Positions 15,760 through 24,198 of a stretch of DNA of 54,198 bases are shown piece by piece (position 1 is the first letter of the stretch; each line of letters begins with the position of its first letter). The stretch is taken from contig CALXUY010000044.1 in assembly GCA_944391805.1 (NCBI GenBank), positions 1 through 54,198 on the forward strand, in the 5' to 3' direction. Origin of the DNA: an uncultured Clostridia bacterium (GTDB lineage: Bacteria; Bacillota; Clostridia; Oscillospirales; CAG-272). A program made the translations under genes and the position numbers. Below the pieces are notes generated by a model. It was not told the DNA's origin and searched no databases. It was given only the letters and a program-made list of their open reading frames with translations.

Positions 15760-18700
15760 TATTCAGCGTCCTCCTTTTCAGTTTTCTTTTTCTTCCAGCC
15801 GATCACGCCGAGAATGGCAGCACCCACCGCAGAAATGCCGAGCAGGGAGAGCCAAAGGGCGGGATTGCTGTCGTCGCCTGTTTTTGGTGTATCCCTTAAT
15901 TCGTTGTGCATTTCCACTTTGGTAACAGCACCCTCAAATACGCTTGCCGTCTTGTCTGCGGGGAGAATATAGGCGGCAGAAGCGTTGTCCGATACCTCGG
16001 AAATCACATACTCGCCAATACGGAGGTTTTCAATGAGAATTTCGCCGTTTTTGTCGGTGGTAAAGATTTCTGAATAGCCGTTAGGCCCGGTCACACGGAA
16101 CGAAAAGCCCTCAACCTTGCTGTCGGAAGATGTCTTAATGATTTTGAGCGATCCTACCTGTGCCGCATTGACAAAGCCCTTGCCCGCCTCATTTTCCACG
16201 GTGACGGTCTTGCCGTTCTCGATGATTTCAAAATAATAAGCGTTTTCGTCCAAATAGAAGCCCTCCGGCGCTTTGGTTTCTTTTACAAAATAGCCTCCGT
16301 AAATCAGGTCGGGCATTTCATAAACGCCTGTGCCGGTTTCCGTGAGTGTTCCGAGCAGTTCATCGTCTGCGTCAAGTTCCTTGTTGCCGTTAGAATCACG
16401 GTAAACGGCAAATTCAGCACCCGTTAGCTTGTTGTCGGGATAATCCTTGTCAACTTTTGTAAGCTGAACCGTACCGCGAATCAGCGTGTTTTCGATTTCT
16501 ACCTCAATTACCGCGTCGTCCTTATCCACCGTCACGGCAAAGGTTTCATCAGACAACACAAAGCCTGTCGGAGCTTCGATTTCACGGACAATCCAGTTCC
16601 CGTAAGGCACATCGGCAAAAGAAAAACCGCCGTCCTCGGCAGAGGTGGCGGTAAGAATCGCATTTTCTCTTGTAAACTCGGTGCAGTCTGCTTTGAACAG
16701 ACCAATTACCGCACCGCCGAGCGCGTTTCCGTCCTCGTCCTTTTTCAGTCCGTGAATTTCGCCGTAAATCAGGTCATTGTCAATCGGCTTGCCATCGTTT
16801 GCCTTGATTTCCACAAGGGCGGCGTCCTGTCCGGCATATTCAAAGACAATCGGGTGCTTTTCATTGGAGAGGATATAATGCTCATCGGTGGAAAGCTCTT
16901 TGAGATAGAAGCCGCCAAAAGGCAAATCGGTCTTGCATACAGCGTGGCCGTTCTCGTCAACCGAGAGAATTTCAAGCAAACCGTCCGCAGGGATAACAGA
17001 GCCGTCCGCTGCGGTCAAATCTTCGGCGGCGAACAAGCCAAAGGTAACAGCGGAGATTTCGCCGTTCATACCGATTCCGAATGTTTTGTTCTGCTCCAAG
17101 ACCTTTTCAAGCGAAACAGCAGCTTTCTGTCGCTCATTGTAGAAGCTGGCAGAGGTTTCGGTGATCTCGATTTCCTGTCCCGCATAGACAAGCTCGGCGG
17201 TGCGGATTTCAGTATTCAATACCATGCCATAGGGCGCTTTTATCTCTCGGATTTCATATTTTCCAAGATACAGCGGTTTGCTCTCGGCAAGCCCTGTTTC
17301 GTCAGTCGTTACGGTATCAACAATTTCGCCCTTGCTGTATCGGGTTGTGCCGTCGGGCGTGATAATATCCTCGGCAGCGGTGATTTCATAAACCGCACCC
17401 GGCAAACCCTGAACAGAGAAAACAGGCTGATACAGTCCGTCCGCTTCGGTGACAGAGGAAAAGACCTCGCCTGACTTGCTGATCTTGATAACGCCTTTCT
17501 GTGCCATATTCGGTTTGATAACCTCAATCACGGTAACGCCGTCCTCGTCGGTAGAAGCGTCCTGCGTTACATCAAAATACACGGGTTCACTGTTCAGCGT
17601 GTAGCCGTAGGGGGCAAATACTTCGACCAGCGAATATCCCGAACCGTATTCCAGCTTTTCGGGGGTAATCAAAGTTCCCTCGTCATTGGTGTAGAATGTG
17701 TCGATGGTGGTAACTTCGGGATAGGTGAAAGTCTGCGTAATCAGGCTGCCGTCCGGGCGGTAAAGCTGAAAGCCTGCGCCTGCATACGGAATCACCTTGC
17801 CGGTTTCCGCATCCACCTTGACGATTTTAATATACGATTCAAAGTTGGCGTTGTTGGCAAGGTAGCGGTAGGTCTGACCGTTTTTTGCGATATACACATC
17901 GAAATCGGGCAGAAGCTCACGACCGTCCCAGCCCTTGACCTGATGAACGGTATAAATACCGTAAGGCAGGTCTTTTGTCTGCGCATAGCCGTTTTCGTCG
18001 CACACAAGGTAATCACGCTCGGTATCTTTGGCGGCGTCATAGCTGCCTGCGGATTTCAAGAATACCTCAAATTCAGCACCTGCCTCCGGGGTTTCAATCT
18101 GTGTTTCGCCGTCGTCGGTATGCTTAATCAGAGCAATATTGCCCTTGATAACCTGCTCGGTTACATCATTAGCGGTGGAATTGTATTCTACGGTGTAGTT
18201 TTTAGCCTCTGCACCGATATGGTGTGCAGATTCGTCAAGCAAATAACCCTCGCTGGGACTGATTTCACGCACCGACCAATCATCACCGCAGACATAATAT
18301 TTTGTGGTGAACTGACCGTTTGCGTCGGTGGTGTATCGGTCAATTAACTGCTCGCCCTTGTAAATGCCATAAACCGCACCGGCAAGAGAAGCGTCGCCCT
18401 GTGCTGTGCCTGCTTCATAGTCGCTCTTGGTGACGGTGACATTCCATTTTTTCAGAATGTTGGTAAAGCTCTTGTTTGTGACCTTGTTCCATTCAACCGC
18501 CGCCGTTTGATTATCAGGAACGACATAACGGATTGCGGTATCAATTTCTTCAAGGACATACCCTGTGCCGATCAGCACATCACGGAAATATGCCTTGCCC
18601 GAACTGTCGGTCACGGCGTATTCGTCCACCGCAAGCCCCGAAAGAGAGGCGCCGGACAGATGGAATTTCACACCCTCGTTTAGTCCGTCCTCCGATGTTT

Positions 18701-19991
18701 TGGTGACAACGAGATCGCCGCGCTTCAGAACATTGCTGAAATTCACAGTAGCAATCTGACCGCTGACAACGGTAACACGGCGAACCTCCTGCGGCTCGTA
18801 TTTGTCGTAGTTCTGTTCGGTCACGGTGTAAACGCCGGGAGTGAGATTGTCAATCTGAATCGTACCGCCTGCACCTGTCTTAACGGTTTTATTCACACCG
18901 TTTCCTGTAATGGTAAAGGAAATACCCTCAACCTTGCCGTCCTCGGAAGTTTTAACGATTTTCGCTGAACCGTAGGAAACCTTGATATTCAGATAGCCTT
19001 TTACGGGATCGCTAACCGACTGTGCATAGGTCACGGTATCTTGCAGCTTTCCGTTCGGGCCGTAAACGCCGTCCGTCCAAGTGATAACGCCACGCCTTTG
19101 CGAATTTTTCTTTTCGGCTGTAATCGTAACGGTATCGCTCGGCGCTGTATCAGCAGTAATCGTCAGCTTGTTTTCATTTACAGAGAAACGGATTCCCGAA
19201 ACGCTTGCGGAAAAAGAGTAATTGGAAAGGACATTGTTTGTGTCGGTGAGTGTGGCGGTGTACTTTTCGCCGTCCCACTCAAGCTCAATGTTTTTTGCCT
19301 TGCCTGCGGATTTTGCAAAGAAGCTCGGCACTTTGGAATGGGTCTGCACGCTGGCGGCGATAGAATTGTAGTAGCTCATAATCTTGCTATACAGCGGATG
19401 GTTTGTGCTGATCTGGTCGCAAATTGCGTCCTTGCCGCCTGTGCCGACCTTGTTAAAGTCGGCGTCACGCTCGCCTACGACGGTTTCCCAAACTAAAAGC
19501 TGTGTGGCAACGGCGTGAGCCAGCTTGTCGCCGCCCTCATTCTGCGAACGCCAAGAGGTCGAAATCGTACCCGTATAGCCGTACTGAAAGATACGGCCGA
19601 TAAACAGCTTAATATCATCGGGCGAAATGGTATGGTTATAGGACGAGGGGTAATTGTCCCAAAAGTTCTCGCCCTTTTTCGTGAAACGGTCGCCCGATTC
19701 CTGCGGAACGCCGGGTTCAATGCAGTAACAGATATTGCCGTCATACGAACCCATAGCGCGGACGGTGGTATAACGGGAACTGCCGGACGACCAGCCGTTC
19801 ATAAAATTAAAACTGCCGTGTCCCCATTCGCCGCCGTAATTGGCGTCACCGTCACGGGGAAAGGAAACAAGGCAAACCTCGTCGGTTTCTTCTGCGGCAT
19901 AAGCGGTCGTCCCAACCCCAAACAGGGTGGTAACGCACATCAGCGCCGCCAGAAACAACGACATACACTTTTTGATTTTCTGCGTTTTCAT
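15759..19991 (-). CDS. Large cell-wall-anchored thioester/CnaB-repeat adhesin
   Basis: A 1410-residue surface protein. A Sec signal peptide (residues 1-32, ending TTAYAA) is followed by a thioester domain: Cys90 (in YCIEPG) and Gln164 (in ATQLLVWE) are the expected partners of an internal Cys-Gln thioester that can bond covalently to host molecules. About ten SpaA/CnaB-type repeats follow, each starting like IVKTSEDG or LTKVDKDYPDN, probably with internal isopeptide bonds that stiffen a stalk. The C-terminus has a non-canonical sortase signal TPKTG (1368-1372), a membrane helix and KKKK. SD AAGGAGG precedes the ATG. No sortase is in the window. As ICE cargo it could help mating-pair contact or host attachment. 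Confidence 0.92.
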   Translation of the reverse strand: MKTQKIKKCMSLFLAALMCVTTLFGVGTTAYAAEETDEVCLVSFPRDGDANYGGEWGHGSFNFMNGWSSGSSRYTTVRAMGSYDGNICYCIEPGVPQESGDRFTKKGENFWDNYPSSYNHTISPDDIKLFIGRIFQYGYTGTISTSWRSQNEGGDKLAHAVATQLLVWETVVGERDADFNKVGTGGKDAICDQISTNHPLYSKIMSYYNSIAASVQTHSKVPSFFAKSAGKAKNIELEWDGEKYTATLTDTNNVLSNYSFSASVSGIRFSVNENKLTITADTAPSDTVTITAEKKNSQRRGVITWTDGVYGPNGKLQDTVTYAQSVSDPVKGYLNIKVSYGSAKIVKTSEDGKVEGISFTITGNGVNKTVKTGAGGTIQIDNLTPGVYTVTEQNYDKYEPQEVRRVTVVSGQIATVNFSNVLKRGDLVVTKTSEDGLNEGVKFHLSGASLSGLAVDEYAVTDSSGKAYFRDVLIGTGYVLEEIDTAIRYVVPDNQTAAVEWNKVTNKSFTNILKKWNVTVTKSDYEAGTAQGDASLAGAVYGIYKGEQLIDRYTTDANGQFTTKYYVCGDDWSVREISPSEGYLLDESAHHIGAEAKNYTVEYNSTANDVTEQVIKGNIALIKHTDDGETQIETPEAGAEFEVFLKSAGSYDAAKDTERDYLVCDENGYAQTKDLPYGIYTVHQVKGWDGRELLPDFDVYIAKNGQTYRYLANNANFESYIKIVKVDAETGKVIPYAGAGFQLYRPDGSLITQTFTYPEVTTIDTFYTNDEGTLITPEKLEYGSGYSLVEVFAPYGYTLNSEPVYFDVTQDASTDEDGVTVIEVIKPNMAQKGVIKISKSGEVFSSVTEADGLYQPVFSVQGLPGAVYEITAAEDIITPDGTTRYSKGEIVDTVTTDETGLAESKPLYLGKYEIREIKAPYGMVLNTEIRTAELVYAGQEIEITETSASFYNERQKAAVSLEKVLEQNKTFGIGMNGEISAVTFGLFAAEDLTAADGSVIPADGLLEILSVDENGHAVCKTDLPFGGFYLKELSTDEHYILSNEKHPIVFEYAGQDAALVEIKANDGKPIDNDLIYGEIHGLKKDEDGNALGGAVIGLFKADCTEFTRENAILTATSAEDGGFSFADVPYGNWIVREIEAPTGFVLSDETFAVTVDKDDAVIEVEIENTLIRGTVQLTKVDKDYPDNKLTGAEFAVYRDSNGNKELDADDELLGTLTETGTGVYEMPDLIYGGYFVKETKAPEGFYLDENAYYFEIIENGKTVTVENEAGKGFVNAAQVGSLKIIKTSSDSKVEGFSFRVTGPNGYSEIFTTDKNGEILIENLRIGEYVISEVSDNASAAYILPADKTASVFEGAVTKVEMHNELRDTPKTGDDSNPALWLSLLGISAVGAAILGVIGWKKKKTEKEDAE

Positions 19992-20011
19992 TTGAAATCC
20001 TCCTTGAAATG

Positions 20012-20041
20012 AAAAAACGCACCGTGTTTTTACACAGTGCG
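20012..20041 (-). terminator. Terminator after the proline-rich lipoprotein gene
   Basis: Minus strand GCACTGTG-TAAAAA-CACGGTGC followed by GTTTTTT, about 30 bases past the lipoprotein stop and 20 bases before the adhesin start. The adhesin therefore needs read-through or a promoter overlapping this site. Confidence 0.7.
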
Positions 20042-20072
20042 CTCATAGTGAAATATTCGGTTTTGATTTTGT

Positions 20073-20786
20073 TTAGGCGTAGCCGATATACAAATCGTAG
20101 CTCCCGTCGGAGCGTGCCTGCGCCCATATCCAAACATCGGTAATATCTTCGTCACGGCTGTACCGATCCAGCCTGCCCGCAATATCCCGTTCAAGACAAG
20201 TGCTGTATGCTCCCGCGGTGATGGGATTGTCCCAACAGTCAACTGCCGAGCTTTCAAGCCGTAACCCAACACTCACAGCGTAGGTTTTGGCATAGTCGAT
20301 CCAAGTCTGAATGTTAAATTCAGGGACGGCAGGTTCTTCGGGCGCCGGTGTGGTTTCCTGCGGCTGCTCAACCTTTGGCGTTTCTTCCGCAGGGGACGGC
20401 GTGGGCTGCTGTGTCGGCGTAGGCTTTGGTTCAGGCGTAGGCTCAACTGCTTTCGGCGTTTCAGGCTTCGGCGTATTGTTTGGAACGGCCGTCTGCGGCG
20501 ATTGCTTTTGTGCCGCGGGACTTTGTTCTGCGATAGGCTGTGAATTTTCAGCTTGTGCCGATTCCGTTTCTGCCTTAACCGTAGCCGGACTGTCAGCGGT
20601 GCTTTCCTTACTCTCCGAAACAGAAGCGGACGAACGATCTTCCGGCTTTGTACGCTCGTAAGTTTCGCTTGCCATCGTTTCAATGCCCGAACTATCCTGT
20701 ATCGTCTGCGGGCGATCCGTATTCGCACAACCCGACAAAGAAACAATCAATGCCGCTATAACAGCGATTATCCTTGCTTTTTTCAT
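20073..20786 (-). CDS. Proline-rich lipoprotein of the ICE
   Basis: A 237-residue lipoprotein: N-terminal MKKARIIAVIAALIVSLSGC gives a lipobox (LSGC) for membrane anchoring. Residues about 30-155 are a low-complexity Pro/Glu/Thr/Ala linker, probably spanning the cell wall. The last 80 residues form a small globular domain starting FNIQTWIDYAKTYAVSVG. The reading frame is open further upstream, but the ATG at 20786, with GGAGG upstream, gives the signal peptide directly. Similar proteins lie beside parAB in related elements. The role is unknown; surface contact or mating-channel support is possible. Confidence 0.78.
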   Translation of the reverse strand: MKKARIIAVIAALIVSLSGCANTDRPQTIQDSSGIETMASETYERTKPEDRSSASVSESKESTADSPATVKAETESAQAENSQPIAEQSPAAQKQSPQTAVPNNTPKPETPKAVEPTPEPKPTPTQQPTPSPAEETPKVEQPQETTPAPEEPAVPEFNIQTWIDYAKTYAVSVGLRLESSAVDCWDNPITAGAYSTCLERDIAGRLDRYSRDEDITDVWIWAQARSDGSYDLYIGYA

Positions 20787-20986
20787 ATCGCAAACCTCCT
20801 TTGCAGCTTCATTGTACGAATTTTTGCGGGTTTCTGCAAAGGTACGAAAATCGCAGCCCTGTAATATCTCTTTTTTCGGGTAGTACAGGTAGTTTTTGAG
20901 GGGGAGAGGTGTGGAGAGGGGGAACAAGCGAACACCGCCGCACCTTGCCTTATTTTAGGGTATAGTTATCCCTTGTTAGGAAAATT

Positions 20987-21925
20987 CTATCTTTCCATAT
21001 CTCTTTGCCGTTCACGCTTTCGGTATAATTCCAAAGCCTTAATGATGGTATCTTCAATTTTCTGTGCGGGCGTCCCCGGCGCAAAATACTTGCTGATACG
21101 CTCTTTCGGCATTTTGAACTGCTCTTTCTGATTCGGCTTATCCTCCTGCATAATGGAAAGAATCACCTCGTCGGTCAGTTTACCGTCCTGTGAAAATTGC
21201 TTTAACTTTTTTGCCTGTGCAACCGATGGCGTACAATCTTCTAATTCCATAGTGTCAAGCAATGAACGCTGTTCCTGTTCTTTTAGATAGGAAAATTCAA
21301 CGGCAGGACTGAAAGCTATCTTGCCGTCATCGACCATTTGCAGTAATTCAGGAATAAGAAGCGTTAAGCGGATATATTTTCGTATTTGCTCGTGACTTTC
21401 TCCCGCTTGCTCTGCAAGAATTTCACGAGAGGTTTTGCCTGCGGACTTCTGCAACTTTGTTGCAGAAGTTAAATCCGACCTCTGACCTTGCCTTTTCATA
21501 GCGTCCAGCTTCATTTTATAGGCAAATGCTTTTTCGGACGGTAAAATCGTTTCCCTTTGCAGGTTGCTATCCACCATGATAATGGTAGCTTCATCGTCGG
21601 TGAGGTTGCGGACGATACACGGAATCTCCGTCAGTTCAGCCAGAGCAGCCGCAAACTTCCGTCTGTGTCCTGCAACCATTTCATAGCCGCCGTCCTCTTT
21701 CGGTCGGACAAGAGCCGGAACTAACACGCCGTATTTCCTGATACTATCGACCATTTCAGCCATTGCCTCGTCCTGTTTGACCTTGAACGGATGATTCGGA
21801 AAGTCGGAGATTTCAGCGGGATTCAGCGTCACGACCTTTTCAAGCTGCGATTCTGCGCGGCTTTCATCGGTAGAAAACAGGTCATCTAACGGCGTCATTC
21901 CTAAATCTCTCGTTTTTACGCTCAA
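20987..21925 (-). CDS. ParB/Spo0J-type partition protein
   Basis: A 312-residue ParB family protein. The CTPase/ParB N-domain shows VVTLNPAEISDFPNHPF and the arginine box MVAGHRRKF (residues 83-91), followed by a NLQRETILPSEKAFAYK segment and a helix-turn-helix (EILAEQAGESHEQIRKYIRL). ParB binds a centromere-like site and works with ParA to keep a circular ICE intermediate from being lost. The start overlaps the end of parA by 44 bases. It may also act as a regulator. Confidence 0.92.
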   Translation of the reverse strand: MSVKTRDLGMTPLDDLFSTDESRAESQLEKVVTLNPAEISDFPNHPFKVKQDEAMAEMVDSIRKYGVLVPALVRPKEDGGYEMVAGHRRKFAAALAELTEIPCIVRNLTDDEATIIMVDSNLQRETILPSEKAFAYKMKLDAMKRQGQRSDLTSATKLQKSAGKTSREILAEQAGESHEQIRKYIRLTLLIPELLQMVDDGKIAFSPAVEFSYLKEQEQRSLLDTMELEDCTPSVAQAKKLKQFSQDGKLTDEVILSIMQEDKPNQKEQFKMPKERISKYFAPGTPAQKIEDTIIKALELYRKRERQRDMER

Positions 21926-22706
21926 TCTCCAACACCTCCTTTGTCAGCGCGTGGTATGCGGCGGCAACCTTGCCGTTCTTGTCGTGAGCATAAATGCTCT
22001 TGCCTCTGCCGCTGGTTTCGGCTGCTCTCACGGAAAAGGGTATTTCCGTCCCGAACACACGGATTTTCTCGCAGTAATGAGCGCGCAGAGAAGCGATGAT
22101 TTCCTTTGCCTCGTTGGTGCGGCTATCTACCATCGTAAAAAGAATCCCGTCGATTTTCAGCTTGGGGTTGATCTGCCGTTTAACCTGTGAAATGGAGTGC
22201 ATGAGCAAATCCAGACCCTTTGCCGAGAGAAACGATGGCTGCGACGGAATGATAACGCTGTCCGCTGCCGCTAATGAGTTCAGCGGCATAATACCGAGTG
22301 ACGGCATACAGTCAATGAGAATATAGTCATAATGGGGCTTTATCTCGTTGATATATGTCCGCAGCGCCCGTTCACGGTTCATAGCGTTAATCAGCCGGAT
22401 TTCCATACCCGACAATGTGATATTCGCAGGGAGCAGGTCAACGCCCTCGCCGTGGTGCAAAATACCGTGGCCGTCGGGAATCGGCTTGTCGTCAATCACC
22501 GACTGTATAATGTCCGTAAGCGTAACAGGCAGATCATCGGGTTTGGGATAGCCGAGGGAGAGCGTCAAAGAATTTTGCGCGTCTGCGTCGATCAGCAAAA
22601 CCCTTTTGTTTTCCTGTGCAAGCCCGATTCCGAGGTTGGCGGTCGTTGTGGTTTTACCCACGCCGCCTTTTTGGTTCGTCACCGCAATTACTTTGCAATT
22701 CGCCAT
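21882..22706 (-). CDS. ParA/Soj-type partition ATPase
   Basis: A 274-residue ParA ATPase with the deviant Walker A KGGVGKTT at residues 13-20, Walker A' DADAQNSLTLSLG, and Walker B ILIDCMPSLG. It lacks the N-terminal DNA-binding domain of large plasmid ParA proteins and so is of the Soj type. With ParB it would segregate the excised or replicating element. An SD is seen as AAAGGAGG before the ATG at 22706. It follows a stem-loop and the terminator of the upstream HTH gene. Confidence 0.94.
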   Translation of the reverse strand: MANCKVIAVTNQKGGVGKTTTTANLGIGLAQENKRVLLIDADAQNSLTLSLGYPKPDDLPVTLTDIIQSVIDDKPIPDGHGILHHGEGVDLLPANITLSGMEIRLINAMNRERALRTYINEIKPHYDYILIDCMPSLGIMPLNSLAAADSVIIPSQPSFLSAKGLDLLMHSISQVKRQINPKLKIDGILFTMVDSRTNEAKEIIASLRAHYCEKIRVFGTEIPFSVRAAETSGRGKSIYAHDKNGKVAAAYHALTKEVLEIERKNERFRNDAVR

Positions 22707-22734
22707 TTTGGGGGTTTCCTCCTTTACATAGATT

Positions 22735-22762
22735 TAGCCGCCTGCGGCGAAGCAGACGGCTA
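22735..22762 (-). other. Stem-loop in the parA leader
   Basis: TAGCCGTCTGC and GCAGGCGGCTA (minus strand) can pair around a short CG-rich loop, about 30 bases upstream of parA. It lacks a T-run, so it is not a clear terminator. It could be a regulatory leader structure or a ParB/other binding palindrome. Confidence 0.4.
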
Positions 22763-22773
22763 TGTACGGGTAT

Positions 22774-22806
22774 GAAAAAAGCCATCTGCATTTCTGCAAA
22801 TGGCTT
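22774..22806 (-). terminator. Terminator after the terminal HTH gene
   Basis: Minus strand AGCCATTTGCA-GAAA-TGCAGATGGCT followed by TTTTTT, directly after the stop at 22812. Confidence 0.8.
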
Positions 22807-22811
22807 AAAGG

Positions 22812-23054
22812 TTAAACCCTCGCTTTGAGTGTCTTGCTGTATTTCGCATAATCTTCGCTCAATACATAATCAATCACACAGGCTTTGGGTATAAGGTATG
22901 TACATCTTATGTAAAAGTGCTTGACCTTGTTTGCCCGCATTATTTTTCGGGCTGTACTGTCACCGATACCACCGAGCATTGTTTGAAATTCGGGTAAAGT
23001 GACGACATCAGGATATGAAGCAAAAAGTTTTTCATAGTGTGCGCGTGTTTTCAT
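22812..23054 (-). CDS. Small HTH protein at the ICE end (excisionase-like candidate)
   Basis: An 80-residue basic protein with the pattern of a winged-helix/MerR-like DNA-binding domain: LPEFQTMLGGIGDSTARKIM, then a RANKVKHFYIR wing-like segment and VIDYVLSEDYAKY. It is the last gene before the element's right end, 300 bases from the tRNA-Leu att fragment, where recombination directionality factors often lie or bind. An Xis-like function is a reasonable inference, but regulation of parAB is equally possible. It has its own terminator. Confidence 0.65.
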   Translation of the reverse strand: MKTRAHYEKLFASYPDVVTLPEFQTMLGGIGDSTARKIMRANKVKHFYIRCTYLIPKACVIDYVLSEDYAKYSKTLKARV

Positions 23055-23350
23055 AGCGATACCTCTTTTTTGAAAAATATGTTGTCAATGGCAGAGGAAC
23101 ACGCTATAATATGTTTGTGCTTTATAAATCTATTGCGTGTGCTGTTGTGCTCCGTTTTGGGGTTACATCCCTCCGATGTCCCTCCAAAATCCAAAATTCC
23201 CGTCAAAATTGAAAAGTGCGGAAATGGCAGACGAAACGGAGCTTTTTTACACATCAGTTTCAAAATAGTTAGTAATTGCGGGCTTTTTGGTGTCCGTCGA
23301 CGACCTCCATAGGGGGTTGAGTTCGTTTGTATTCTGTGTGAAGCAAATAA
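23055..23350. other. Non-coding terminal segment of the ICE
   Basis: This 296-base stretch between the last ICE gene and the att fragment has no convincing gene. It is AT-rich next to the HTH gene, with a possible weak -10 (TATTAT, minus strand) near 23104-23109, and should contain the promoter of the HTH gene and the binding sites used by the integrase and directionality factor. Open frames through it on the minus strand run into antisense tRNA sequence and are not credible. Confidence 0.55.
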
Positions 23351-23405
23351 CTCAAAATCCAGTGGTAGCGATACCGTGTCGGTTCGACCCCGACTACCGG
23401 CACCA
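23351..23405 (+). tRNA. tRNA-Leu(CAA) 3' fragment: attachment-site duplication at the ICE right end
   Basis: The sequence starts at an anticodon loop CTCAAAA, then has the 3' anticodon-stem strand, a long class II variable arm (TGGTAGCGATACCGT, stem GGTA/TACC), a full T arm (GTCGG-TTCGACC-CCGAC), the 3' acceptor strand TACCGGC, A and an encoded CCA. This is the 3' half of a tRNA-Leu. The bases to its left do not pair as an anticodon or acceptor stem, so the gene is not intact. ICEs that integrate in a tRNA 3' end leave exactly such a copy at the distal end. The whole tRNA-Leu should be at the other end of the element. Confidence 0.85.
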
Positions 23406-23425
23406 GCAGGTGGCGTCCGGCGCCG

Positions 23426-23475
23426 TAAAAAAGCCGCAACCAAATGCTTGATGGGTGTTTGGCTGAGGCTTTTTT
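23426..23475 (+). terminator. Terminator downstream of the tRNA-Leu att site
   Basis: AAAAAGCC...ACCAAA and TTTGG...GGCTTTTTT pair around a short loop and end in a T-run. It probably terminated the original chromosomal tRNA-Leu gene before the ICE inserted. Confidence 0.7.
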
Positions 23476-23520
23476 GTCATATTCCGACGAAAACCAATCT
23501 TTATCCGGGAGGAGGAAAGG

Positions 23521-24006
23521 ATGCGGATACGAAGCATATGCGAGGCGGATATGGGACAATGTCTCGCAATCTACAATTATTATATTGAAAACACATGCTA
23601 TACATTTGAAGAGGCTTTGCTTGAGCCGGAGCAGTTCAGAGGCAGGGTGTCCCGAATTACACGGAGGTTTCCCTATTTTGTTGCGGTCAAGGACGGACAG
23701 GTGTTGGGGTATGCGTATCTCGACGCATTTCATGAGCGCTCCGCATACCGCTACACCGCCGATTTGTCGATATATGTGGACAGACGATGTGTTCAAATGG
23801 GAGTAGGTAGTGTGCTGCTTGCGGAAATTGAGCGCAGCGCCAAGGAAGTTGGCCTCAAAAATATCATCTCGGTGATTGCCTCCTGCAATGAAGGCAGCGT
23901 GCGGTTTCACGAAAAGCATGGCTTTCGGTGTATGGGTGAGCTGGAAAATGTCGGCTATAAATTTCATCAGTGGCTTTCGGTGAAGTATTATCAAAAAGGA
24001 TTGTAA
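23521..24006 (+). CDS. GNAT acetyltransferase, phosphinothricin/arsinothricin acetyltransferase-like
   Basis: A 161-residue GNAT enzyme. The N-terminus MRIRSICEADMGQCLAIYNY with the IENTCYTFEE segment is typical of the PAT/Bar family that acetylates phosphinothricin, related amino acid analogues or methionine sulfoximine. Acetyl-CoA binding is placed at RRCVQMGVGSVLL (the usual Q/R-x-x-G-x-G/A pattern, here slightly changed) and the NEGSVRFHEKHGF motif follows. ATG at 23521 after GGAGGAAAGG. It is the first chromosomal gene beyond the ICE attachment site and appears intact. Confidence 0.85.
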   Translation: MRIRSICEADMGQCLAIYNYYIENTCYTFEEALLEPEQFRGRVSRITRRFPYFVAVKDGQVLGYAYLDAFHERSAYRYTADLSIYVDRRCVQMGVGSVLLAEIERSAKEVGLKNIISVIASCNEGSVRFHEKHGFRCMGELENVGYKFHQWLSVKYYQKGL

Positions 24007-24061
24007 CCTGCGTTCGACGCAGGAAGGCGTGCGGCCGCATCACCTTTTGATTTGAACAGCA

Positions 24062-24166
24062 GCGGATTCGCTCCATTCGTCTGTCCGACAGCAGCAGGCC
24101 GATCCGGTCATAATGGCGCAGTGCTACGGTGGCAGGATTACCATTTTTTGCTGTTTCGCTGGTCAA
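24062..24166 (-). pseudogene. Remnant of a MerR-family regulator (HTH only)
   Basis: The minus-strand frame from 24166 reads SETAKNGNPATVALRHYDRI followed by GLLLSDRR, which lines up without gaps with the MerR N-terminal HTH (consensus like [23 protein letters not shown]). After about 35 residues the similarity stops and the frame runs antisense through the GNAT gene, so only the DNA-binding start survives, and several core positions are changed. It is divergent from the DUF4097 gene and faces a promoter of MerR type. I read it as the decayed former regulator. Confidence 0.55.
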
Positions 24167-24198
24167 AAAAATTTTTTTAAAAAATTTTGATTTTCCTC

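Noticed and set aside
15759..19991. Repeats of the adhesin considered as a CRISPR array or tandem DNA repeat.
   Set aside because: They are diverged protein repeats of about 80-100 residues, with no identical DNA repeats or regular spacers. No CRISPR array was seen in the window.
20273..20746. An Arg-rich 157-codon minus-strand frame in the proline-rich lipoprotein gene.
   Set aside because: Frame shadow of the Pro/Glu/Thr-rich linker, without a ribosome binding site.
1..23350. A complete ICE including integrase.
   Set aside because: No integrase, topoisomerase or NlpC/P60 gene is in the window; the left part of the element is outside.
23051..23994. Minus-strand frames across the ICE end (130 and 241 codons).
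   Set aside because: They contain the antisense translation of the tRNA-Leu fragment (GRTDTVSLPLDFE), a well known spurious peptide at such att sites, and of the GNAT gene.
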